DNA of 63,007 bases from Subdoligranulum variabile (GTDB lineage Bacteria; Bacillota; Clostridia; Oscillospirales; Ruminococcaceae), in contig SFKI01000011.1 of the NCBI GenBank assembly GCA_004554775.1, positions 1 to 63,007 on the forward strand, in the 5' to 3' direction. Below the pieces are notes generated by a model that saw nothing but the letters and a program-made list of their open reading frames with translations, ran no database searches and was not told where the DNA came from. Below, piece by piece: positions 1 to 7,004 of this stretch. The position numbers and the translations under genes are program-made. Positions within the stretch are counted from its first letter, which is position 1, and every line of letters begins with the position of its first letter.

Positions 1-2
1 GC

Positions 3-362
3 TATTTTGGTGAAAATTACGCCATTGCACCGGTTCTGAACAACATCCATGCCTGCGTTTACTGCTGGTTTGCCATTCTTGGAATCCTTACAACGATGAG
101 AAATTATGCCGACAGCTCAACCGCATTCACACACTGGATGGCGAAGAAGTCATGGGGGTTGTACATTTTTCATTATCTGCCTATTGCTGTGATCTCGTAT
201 GAACTGCACGAACACGCCCCAAACACGCCGGAAGTGCTGGTTTATCTGCTCGTGGGTATCGGTGCCTTTGTGGGCGCGTTTCTGCTGAATGAACTCATCA
301 GTCGAATCCCGATCCTGCGCTGGTGCGTCCTTGGAATGGGAAAGGAGAAAAAACGTGTTTAA
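3..362 (+). CDS. Acyltransferase family 3 membrane protein, C-terminal part (runs off the left edge)
   Basis: The reading frame is open from the window edge to a TAA at 360-362, so only about the last 119 residues are present. They contain at least three hydrophobic spans and the segment WGLYIFHYLP, which resembles the late membrane helices of acyltransferase-3 (OafA-like) proteins. These move acetyl or other acyl groups onto surface sugars or lipids. The catalytic N-terminal half is outside the window, so substrate cannot be judged. The end overlaps the next gene's GTG start by 8 bases, which suggests translational coupling. The family call is from sequence style; the exact role is unknown. 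Confidence 0.7.
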   Translation, partial: YFGENYAIAPVLNNIHACVYCWFAILGILTTMRNYADSSTAFTHWMAKKSWGLYIFHYLPIAVISYELHEHAPNTPEVLVYLLVGIGAFVGAFLLNELISRIPILRWCVLGMGKEKKRV

Positions 363-798
363 GGACAATTTGGTCTCGCTTCGTAAGATCCACGGTTACT
401 CACAGGACGAACTGGCAGAAAAAATCGGAGTGACCCGCCAGACTTTATCAAAATACGAGACCGGAGAATCTCTGCCGGATATTGAACGGTGCAAGCGGCT
501 GGCAGATGTTTTCGGCGTTTCCATGGATGACCTCGTGAACTACGAGAAAACCGACCGGGAAAACTTAGGACTGGAAGTGCCACCCAAAGGAAAACACGTT
601 TTCGGCATGGTGAAAGTGGGAGATAAAGGGCAGATCGTCATCCCTGCAAATGCACGGAAGATATTTGACATACAACCGGGGGATAATCTGCTAATCCTTG
701 GGGACGAGGAGCAAGGCATCGCCATCCTCAAAGAGAAAAGTTTTCTTGAACATCTGCGTCTGATGGAACGTATGCGGCACATGGAATCCGGCGAATGA
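355..798 (+). CDS. XRE-type helix-turn-helix regulator fused to an AbrB/SpoVT DNA-binding domain
   Basis: A 147-residue protein. Residues 1-60 form a Cro/cI-type HTH (SQDELAEKIGVTRQTLSKYE). Residues 80-130 form a swapped-hairpin AbrB/SpoVT domain (VKVGDKGQIVIPANARKIFDI). I chose the GTG at 355 because AAAGGAG lies 7 bases upstream and the HTH begins at once; the frame stays open further upstream but that part overlaps the acyltransferase. Two DNA-binding modules in one small protein suggest a dimeric transcription factor. It probably regulates itself or the upstream membrane gene, with which it overlaps. No ligand domain is visible. Confidence 0.88.
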   Translation: MFKDNLVSLRKIHGYSQDELAEKIGVTRQTLSKYETGESLPDIERCKRLADVFGVSMDDLVNYEKTDRENLGLEVPPKGKHVFGMVKVGDKGQIVIPANARKIFDIQPGDNLLILGDEEQGIAILKEKSFLEHLRLMERMRHMESGE

Positions 799-872
799 TC
801 AGACCCTGCATAAGACGCCCTCCCTGCACCGAATACTGCGAAGCTGAGTATGATTTATCCCCAGCAGACCAA

Positions 873-1001
873 TCCTCTGTACGCGCCAAAGTTGAACATG
901 TTTTTGCTGTGGTTAAGCTGCAGCTTCGTTTTCGAAAGACGCGATACCGAGGGTTGCAAAAGAAAATCGCAAAAATGAATATTATGCTTTGTTTGTCATA
1001 G
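873..1001 (+). pseudogene. IS5-type transposase C-terminal fragment
   Basis: The plus frame encodes SSVRAKVEHVFAVVK followed by FRKTRYRGLQKK, which matches the conserved tail of IS5-family DDE transposases (the R-KVEHVF and Y-RG-L signature). It stops at a TAG in 999-1001. The rest of the transposase is missing and the preceding frame residues do not look like the family, so this is a remnant. It ends inside the first codons of the GNAT gene that follows. Confidence 0.72.
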
Positions 1002-1561
1002 AACGCGCACGAGCAGAGGATGCCGCGGCGCTCTTGGATTATCTGAAAATCATGGGCGGAGAAACCGAAAATCTCAGCTTTGGTGAGGAGGGAGTGCAGC
1101 TCGACCTTGAAACGGAGCAAGCCTATCTGCGTTCGCAGTGCGAATCAGCGGACAATGTGCAGTATCTTGCCAAAGCTAACGGTGAAATCATCGGCACGGC
1201 AAGTCTGAACCGCAAGCCCCGGCGCATGAGCCATCGCGGAGAGTTCGCCATCAGTCTGAAAAAAGCGTGGTGGGGCTGCGCCGCGGCGTCTGCGCTGACA
1301 GAAGCAGTTCTTGCCTTTGCCAAGGAGAACGGCTTCGAGCAGTTGAATCTGGAGGTGCGCAGCGACAATGCCCGCGCCATCAGACTGTATGAAAAATACG
1401 GCTTTCGGAAGCTGTGTACATTTCCGGATTTTTTCAAAATCGACGGTGAATCTATTGATTTTGACTTGATGAATCTTGAATTGACCCCCGGCAGGCGACC
1501 AACAAGGGCAAGCTGCGGTACGTTGACGGGCGGCCGATGGTCGCCCCTGCACACGCAATAA
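989..1561 (+). CDS. GNAT-family N-acetyltransferase with altered ends
   Basis: About 190 residues with a GNAT core: beta strands and helix in VIERARAEDAAALLDYL, a motif-B-like end LEVRSDNARAIRLYEKYGFRK, and a final FDLMNLEL strand. The family transfers acetyl from acetyl-CoA to an amine; the substrate is unknown. The only start close to the first strand is TTG at 989, without a clear ribosome binding site, and the upstream DNA is transposase debris, so the native 5' end was probably lost. The last 25 residues are Arg/Gly/Thr-rich and are encoded by DNA resembling the palindromic intergenic repeats, so the C-terminus also looks replaced. It may be a decaying gene. Confidence 0.7.
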   Translation: MFVIERARAEDAAALLDYLKIMGGETENLSFGEEGVQLDLETEQAYLRSQCESADNVQYLAKANGEIIGTASLNRKPRRMSHRGEFAISLKKAWWGCAAASALTEAVLAFAKENGFEQLNLEVRSDNARAIRLYEKYGFRKLCTFPDFFKIDGESIDFDLMNLELTPGRRPTRASCGTLTGGRWSPLHTQ

Positions 1562-1591
1562 GGGAAGAATGCAATTTTTTGACGGTCTGAT

Positions 1592-2374
1592 TTAGTATCC
1601 CAGCGTTTTCAGCACACCCGTCACATCATCGATCTGCGTGGCAAACTCTGCCTTTAAATCGGTGGGGGCAATGTTCATCAGATACGGGTGCGCTGCGGCA
1701 CGGAGCATGGGGGCATCGTTGTAGCTGTCACCGAAGGCGTATGTGTTTTCCTGCGGGATACCGAAATGTGTACACAGCAAATGCAGCCCCTTGTCCTTGC
1801 CCGCCGCGGTAAAATCCAGCCAGTGCTCGCCCGTGATGGCGGCACCGATGCGGTCTTGCCAGAGGGGCAGGATCTCCTTGGCCGGGATGTTCATATCCCC
1901 TGCGGAGATGGCGGAAATCTGGGTCACATCTCCTTTTACCTCGCTGAAATCCTTCACGATACGGCAGCCCCCAAACTCAACGCCCACCGCGTCCAGATTC
2001 GCCTGGGCGGCAGCGGTTGGTACAAAATAGTAGCGGCCTGTCGTGGTGCAGGCGCGGGAAACACAATCCGTGCGCGTTCCCAAATAGGCGACCAGCTCGG
2101 CGCAAAGCTCCCGCGGCATGGGTATGGTATGCAGCAGCTCGCGGCCATAGCAGACATAGGCAGCATTCTCGGACATATAGGCGATTTCGTCTGCCACGGG
2201 GGCGAACAGCTCCCGCAGAGCGTCAAGGGGGCGGCCGCTTGCAGCGCAGAACAATACCCCGCAGTCATGCAGGCGGCGTATCTCGTCAAATACGGCGCAG
2301 GGAAGCACGGTCTGTCCCTCCGGCAGCAGGGTGCCGTCCAGATCGCTGGCAACTAAGGTGTGAAACTGTATCAT
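1592..2374 (-). CDS. Cof-type HAD-superfamily phosphatase
   Basis: A 260-residue HAD hydrolase. Motif I is ASDLDGTLL with the nucleophile Asp11 and general acid Asp13; motif IV is FGDSYNDAPML near residue 215. The cap lies between them, as in Cof/YidA enzymes that remove phosphate from sugar phosphates or nucleotides. Start ATG at 2374 is chosen because motif I follows directly and GGAAAGGA lies upstream; the frame continues upstream into the neighbouring gene but without family sequence. It sits 61 bases downstream of the PRD regulator on the same strand and may be cotranscribed, which would fit removal of excess phospho-sugars. Confidence 0.9.
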   Translation of the reverse strand: MIQFHTLVASDLDGTLLPEGQTVLPCAVFDEIRRLHDCGVLFCAASGRPLDALRELFAPVADEIAYMSENAAYVCYGRELLHTIPMPRELCAELVAYLGTRTDCVSRACTTTGRYYFVPTAAAQANLDAVGVEFGGCRIVKDFSEVKGDVTQISAISAGDMNIPAKEILPLWQDRIGAAITGEHWLDFTAAGKDKGLHLLCTHFGIPQENTYAFGDSYNDAPMLRAAAHPYLMNIAPTDLKAEFATQIDDVTGVLKTLGY

Positions 2375-2435
2375 CCCAAGGTCTTTCCTTTCCCGATTGG
2401 TCAATGCCGTGCCATGCGATAGCTGCGCGGCAAAA

Positions 2436-4346
2436 TCATTCCATATGCTCCACCAAAAAATCAATAAAGGCGGTGTAATCCCTGCACAGAAGGGCACCCT
2501 TCAAATTGTTGCTGTCCAGCAAGATCATGGACAAAGGCTCAAAAATATCGTAAAAAATCTTGCGGTCATTGGGATTGAAGCTCAGCATGATCACAAGGCT
2601 GACAGCCGTGTCGCCCCAGCAGATGGGGGTGCGGCTGACATATACGGCCATACAGGTGCGCGGGCTGCACATTTTCAGCGTGTGGGGTATCGCAAACTGC
2701 CCAAACGCCGTGGACGAAATGCTCTCCCGTTCCATGACGGCGGCCTCGAACGCCGGGGTCGTGCAGCCCAGCGCCAGCAGGCGGCTGCACATGTGGTGGA
2801 CTACTTCCTCCCGCGTGGTACAATGGGAGCCTGTTTCAAACAGCTCCGGCGTCAGGATAGCCGACAGGCTGCGGCGGAAGTTTTCACGCCGCGCCTGCGT
2901 GTTGATCTCCTCCACCTTGCGGTTCAGCGCCATAATGTCGGAGTTTGTCAAAAAAGGCGAGATAAGCACAAGCGGCATATCCAATACCCTGTGGAGCCGA
3001 ACGGTAGAGATGACCAGCGCGCTGCCGGTAAGCTGGTCAAGAAGGCTCTCTTTTGTAAAGACATTGGTAAGCAGAATTTTACCCTCCATGCGGCGGCTGA
3101 TGCGGTCCGCCAGGCTGCTGTCCATATTGTAGTAGCTGGGGCAGTACAGCACGGCGGGCACGCGGTTTGCCAGTTCCTTCTGTGTTTCCAGCGCACCGCC
3201 CAGATGCAGCGCGATGTAGGCGATCTCATCCTCATCGAGCGTGATGCCTGTCTTTTCGCGGATGATGCCCGAAAGCTGCACAGACACATCGTAAATCAGC
3301 GGGCAGCTCTGGCGTATCTCACTGACCAGCGGATTCTTGCAGAAGCTCCTGTTCTGCGCGCGCACCAACAGATTGTGGGTATGCAGCGCAAAGCGGATGA
3401 AAAACTCCGGCTCGTCCAGATTGATGTCGTAAAAATCCTTTACGGTGTTGATGAGTTGGTGCACAAGGTCGGTGCAGTCGCTGCCGATATAGTCAGCAAT
3501 GTTGTCTGGCGTGATGGCCGCATAGTCCAGCATCGAGGTACGGGAGACGAGCAGCAGCGCCATTTCATATTGTTCGGCTGCGGAGAAGCGGATGTTGAAA
3601 TTGCGGGCCAGCCTCTCGGTCAATTCCTGTGCAAGCCTTTCATTTTGCGGGTCCAGCGGGTGCATAGTACTGGGGGCTTCCGTGTAAACGCAGCCGTTCT
3701 GTACACGGTTTATGGCGATGGCAATGTGCAAAAGCAGATTCAGCAGGGAATAGTCATTGATGAAGTAGTGGTTTTCGTTCAGCACATCCATGACATCCGC
3801 GCGTACTTTCTCAATGTCAATGCTGGGAAATGCTGCCTGCAGGGAGTCCGTGCTTGTAAACGCGCTGGCGGATTCATGGTACAAAAGTCCGCTGAGCAGA
3901 CGGCGCTTGTTGCGCTCACTGCCCGTCAGTGTTACGGCGTCACCGCTGACGGCAAGGCTCAGGTCGTACTCCCGTGTCAGGCGGCGCATCTTGCCCATCA
4001 GCGCGTGGAAGGTTGTTGCGCTGATATAAATTTCATCGCACAGGTCGTACAGGTTCAGGCTGCCGCCCTTCTGTACAAGGCGGTTCAGGATGTAGGTGCA
4101 GCGGTCCTGCGCGTTCTGGGGGATGTCGTTCGGGCTTTGGTGCAGCATCTGCTGCGCCATAGCGGGCGCAATGCGGTACCCTGTCGGCGTCGAGACGATG
4201 GCATCCGGGTATTGCGCATTGACTGCATTGATATAGTTATGTACCGTGCGCACCGATACCCCCAGCGAATTGGCAAGCTGGGTGGCATTGAGCTGCTGGT
4301 TCTGATCCAGCAATGTCTGCACGAGCTGGTTCTGCTTGCTAGCCAT
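2436..4346 (-). CDS. LicR/BglG-type PTS-regulated transcriptional activator (HTH, PRD, EIIB-like and EIIA domains)
   Basis: A 636-residue multidomain regulator. Residues 1-60 carry a DNA-binding HTH (ATQLANSLGVSVRTVHNYI), not the RNA-binding CAT domain, so it should act on promoters like LicR or ManR rather than as an antiterminator. Two PRD regions occupy roughly 170-370, an EIIB-like segment with a Cys (VLYCPSYYN) is near 400, and a mannitol/fructose-type EIIA domain closes the protein with the phospho-acceptor FAIPH at His555. Phosphorylation by HPr and PTS enzymes would set its activity. Start ATG 4346 has AAAGGA 10 bases upstream. It is divergent from the PTS operon and is the obvious activator of it. 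Confidence 0.92.
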   Translation of the reverse strand: MASKQNQLVQTLLDQNQQLNATQLANSLGVSVRTVHNYINAVNAQYPDAIVSTPTGYRIAPAMAQQMLHQSPNDIPQNAQDRCTYILNRLVQKGGSLNLYDLCDEIYISATTFHALMGKMRRLTREYDLSLAVSGDAVTLTGSERNKRRLLSGLLYHESASAFTSTDSLQAAFPSIDIEKVRADVMDVLNENHYFINDYSLLNLLLHIAIAINRVQNGCVYTEAPSTMHPLDPQNERLAQELTERLARNFNIRFSAAEQYEMALLLVSRTSMLDYAAITPDNIADYIGSDCTDLVHQLINTVKDFYDINLDEPEFFIRFALHTHNLLVRAQNRSFCKNPLVSEIRQSCPLIYDVSVQLSGIIREKTGITLDEDEIAYIALHLGGALETQKELANRVPAVLYCPSYYNMDSSLADRISRRMEGKILLTNVFTKESLLDQLTGSALVISTVRLHRVLDMPLVLISPFLTNSDIMALNRKVEEINTQARRENFRRSLSAILTPELFETGSHCTTREEVVHHMCSRLLALGCTTPAFEAAVMERESISSTAFGQFAIPHTLKMCSPRTCMAVYVSRTPICWGDTAVSLVIMLSFNPNDRKIFYDIFEPLSMILLDSNNLKGALLCRDYTAFIDFLVEHME

Positions 4347-4606
4347 GAACGGTGGATCCTTTCGTTGAATAAGTGGTAGAAGATCGGCTTGTCCCCTCCG
4401 GGCGGGCGCTGCCGTAACTGCCATATTGCAGGGTGGGGGACACCTCACCTTACATTATATCTATAGTATACCCCACCCCGGCCCAAAAAGAAAAACGGCA
4501 ATTTTCACAGGGGGTCTGCAAAAAGCTGTACAAAATGCTAAAAAGTATGATTATTCTGTTGCAAAAATCTGTAAAAGCCGCTTTTTTAAGCAGGGTGCAC
4601 AAGTTT

Positions 4607-4692
4607 GATGTGCAATTTTTTTGCACATCGACGGATTGCACCAACGGTGTGCAAAAGTCGGGGTTGCACTGTGCAAAAAATTGCAGTATGCT
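4607..4692 (+). promoter_or_regulatory. PTS operon promoter with three TTGCAC/GTGCAA palindromes
   Basis: Three inverted repeats made of the same half-site lie in 70 bases. GATGTGCAA (4607-4615) faces TTGCACATC (4621-4629). TTGCAC (4636-4641) faces GTGCAA (4649-4654). TTGCAC (4664-4669) faces GTGCAA (4671-4676). The last one supplies a -35 element, TTGCAC, spaced 17 bases from TATGCT at 4687-4692. These are good candidates for binding sites of the divergent PRD regulator. The assignment is inference from position and symmetry. Confidence 0.65.
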
Positions 4693-4767
4693 GACAACAC
4701 AGAAAAGGTTCTGGTATGAAGACCCGCAAAAATATGAGGAATTTAACACGAAAGAGGTAAACAACTT

Positions 4768-5085
4768 ATGAAAAAGCACAATGTTCTGCTCGTCTGCGGT
4801 TCCGGCGCATCTTCCGGCTTTATGGCTGCCAACATCCGCAAGGCTGCCGCAGCCCGTGGCCTGTCCATCACTGTCAATGCACGCAGCGAGTCCACTGTTG
4901 AGGATTATGTCGATGAGATCGACTGCCTGATGATCGGACCTCACCTCGCCTCTACTCTGCCCGATATGGAGGAGATCTGCAAGGGTTATGATGTCAAGGT
5001 CGGCGTCATTGAGCAGGCTGCCTACGCACGCCTGAACGGCGATGCTGCGCTGGATCAGATCCTTGGCATGTTCGGCGAGGCCTGA
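4768..5085 (+). CDS. PTS lactose/cellobiose-family EIIB component
   Basis: A 105-residue cytoplasmic phosphocarrier. The start VLLVCGSGASSG carries the phospho-Cys at position 10, the signature of lactose/chitobiose-type EIIB. It takes phosphate from EIIA and passes it to the sugar crossing the membrane through EIIC. AGAGG lies upstream of the ATG. It is the first gene of the IIB-IIC-IIA-glycosidase operon and is read from the operator-rich promoter just upstream. The length is normal for the family. Confidence 0.95.
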   Translation: MKKHNVLLVCGSGASSGFMAANIRKAAAARGLSITVNARSESTVEDYVDEIDCLMIGPHLASTLPDMEEICKGYDVKVGVIEQAAYARLNGDAALDQILGMFGEA

Positions 5086-5167
5086 TACTCTACGGTACCA
5101 AGCAGGGAAGCGGCCCTGCACTAAATAGTGCTGCCGACCATCGGCAGCATAAATGAGGAGGAAACCA

Positions 5168-6418
5168 ATGGATAAACTCATTAAATGGCTCGAAAATTCT
5201 TTCGCGCCGAAACTGCAAAAGATCACGAACCTGACTTGGGTCGTGGTCATCAAGGACTCGGTGATGCAGCTGCTGCCCTTCATTCTGGCAGGCTCTATCT
5301 TCTGCGTCGGCACCATCCTGAACGACTACATTCCCGCTCTGCCCAGCTTCTGGACTCCCTTCGGCTGGACGATGAGCAAAATCGGCCTGATGGCCTCCTT
5401 CCTGATCCCCTTTAACTACTGCGAGAAAAAGCGCTTCCGTAAGCAGTGCATCCTCGCGGGCTTCACGGGCATGATGCTCTTTATGATCTGCATCGACCCG
5501 CAGTCTGCTGAGGAAATGGGCCAGGGCCACACCCTGTACGGTGCCAACGGTATGTTCGTTGCCATCTTCACCGGCATTATCGTTGGTCTGGTCTTTGGTG
5601 CGTTCGCTAAGTTCTCTTTCTTCAAAGAGGATTCCGCCATTCCCGACTTCGTTCGTCAGTGGTTTGACTCCCTGCTGCCCATCATGCTTGTGATCGCGGG
5701 CGGCTGGCTGATCGTTCAGGTCGCCGGTGTCGATGTTGCCGGTGCTGTGCAGGCCGTCTTTATGCCGCTGCAGAGTGCTTTGACCTCTCCTGTCGGCTTC
5801 GTGTTCTTCTGCTTCCTGAAGTGCTTCATCTACTCCATGGGTATCTCCACTTGGGTGCTTACCCCTGTTGATGAGCCTGTCAAGCTGGCTGTTATCACCG
5901 CCAACCTTGAGCTGGTCGCTGCCGGCGTTGCCACCTACCAGAACCTGGGCATCTTTACCGAGACCTTCATGTTCTGCACCTATCTGTGGATCGGCGGTAT
6001 CGGCTGCACGCTGTCCCTCTGCCTGTTGATGATGACCATCTGCAAGTCCAGCGAGCTGAAGGCCCTTGGCCGTGCCTGCATTGTGCCCGGCATCTTCAAC
6101 ATCAACGAGCCCATCATCTTCGGTGCCATCGCCTGGAACCCCCTGTTGATGCTGCCTATGTGGATTCAGGGCATCATCCTTCCCATCGTGACCTACATCT
6201 TCACGAAGGTCATCCCGTTTGCCCCCATCCCGCGCATCCAGTTCGACCTGTGGTACTGCCCGTACCCCATCAGCACCTTTATCTCCACGCAGGGCAGCAT
6301 CACCGGCGTGATCTTCGCCATCCTGACCTTTGTTCTCTCTGCCGTCATCTGGTTCCCGTTCGTGAAGGCCTATGACGACCAGAAGGTCAAGGAAGAGACT
6401 GCCGCCATCAAGGCCTGA
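5168..6418 (+). CDS. PTS lactose/cellobiose-family EIIC permease
   Basis: A 416-residue membrane protein with about ten hydrophobic segments and the family motif NINEPIIFG near residue 317, which lies in the sugar-binding site. It moves a beta-glycoside across the membrane while the EIIB partner phosphorylates it. The start at 5168 has a strong GAGGAGG seven bases upstream; an in-frame ATG 15 bases earlier would sit inside that site. It follows EIIB by 82 bases. Sugar preference (cellobiose, chitobiose, aryl-glucoside or another) cannot be read from sequence alone. Confidence 0.95.
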   Translation: MDKLIKWLENSFAPKLQKITNLTWVVVIKDSVMQLLPFILAGSIFCVGTILNDYIPALPSFWTPFGWTMSKIGLMASFLIPFNYCEKKRFRKQCILAGFTGMMLFMICIDPQSAEEMGQGHTLYGANGMFVAIFTGIIVGLVFGAFAKFSFFKEDSAIPDFVRQWFDSLLPIMLVIAGGWLIVQVAGVDVAGAVQAVFMPLQSALTSPVGFVFFCFLKCFIYSMGISTWVLTPVDEPVKLAVITANLELVAAGVATYQNLGIFTETFMFCTYLWIGGIGCTLSLCLLMMTICKSSELKALGRACIVPGIFNINEPIIFGAIAWNPLLMLPMWIQGIILPIVTYIFTKVIPFAPIPRIQFDLWYCPYPISTFISTQGSITGVIFAILTFVLSAVIWFPFVKAYDDQKVKEETAAIKA

Positions 6419-6431
6419 TAGCCGCAAAACG

Positions 6432-6511
6432 CTTACAGGTGCCGCTTGATCTGTAAGTTGAAAGTGAAAAAAGTACCGTCCGGCCGGCTCTACTCGACCG
6501 GGCGGTATTTT
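6432..6511 (+). terminator. Hairpin pair between EIIC and EIIA, partial terminator or RNA-processing site
   Basis: CTTACAG (6432-6438) pairs with CTGTAAG (6451-6457). Directly after, TACCGTCCGG (6474-6483) pairs with CCGGGCGGTA (6498-6507) with one G-U pair, followed by TTTT. The second has the form of an intrinsic terminator inside the operon, so it may lower expression of EIIA and the glycosidase or protect mRNA ends. Confidence 0.6.
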
Positions 6512-6583
6512 CATCAGGGCGCAGTCACACAACATCCTATAAGTCACACGATTTAACCATAACGAATACAAAGGAGCATTTTT

Positions 6584-6982
6584 ATGGAAGAGGAAAAGAG
6601 CCCGATGACGGGTATGACCCAGGAAGAAAAAGATGAATATGTCATGGGCAAGGCCATGGATATCATCATGGGCTCCGGTGACGCTCGCCTGCACGCCAGC
6701 AAGGCTATGGACCACATTGCCAAGGGTGAGCTGGACGAGGCCAGGGCTGAGCTGAAGGAGGCTGACAAGCTGCAGGCCGAGGCCCACAATGTTCAGACCG
6801 AGATGATCCAGGGCGACATTCGCGGCGGTGATGAGAAGATGGGCTACTATGTCCTGTTTGCCCACGCACAGGATACCCTTATGACGATCCAGGTCGAGAT
6901 CAACATGACCAAGAGTATGCTGAAGATCGCCCAAAACTATGAAAAGCGTCTTGCCGACCTTGAGGCTAAGGTGCAGGGCTGA
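6584..6982 (+). CDS. PTS lactose/cellobiose-family EIIA component
   Basis: A 132-residue, mostly helical protein. The phospho-acceptor is His94 in FAHAQDTLM, aligned with the HAQDHLM motif of ChbA. A second conserved His68 sits in EAHNVQTEMI. The usual second His of the HAQDHLM motif is Thr here. It receives phosphate from HPr and passes it to EIIB. AAGGAG precedes the ATG. It is placed after EIIC and 22 bases before the glycosidase, in the same operon. Confidence 0.93.
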   Translation: MEEEKSPMTGMTQEEKDEYVMGKAMDIIMGSGDARLHASKAMDHIAKGELDEARAELKEADKLQAEAHNVQTEMIQGDIRGGDEKMGYYVLFAHAQDTLMTIQVEINMTKSMLKIAQNYEKRLADLEAKVQG

Positions 6983-7004
6983 TTTCTGACAAGGAGAATC
7001 TAAA

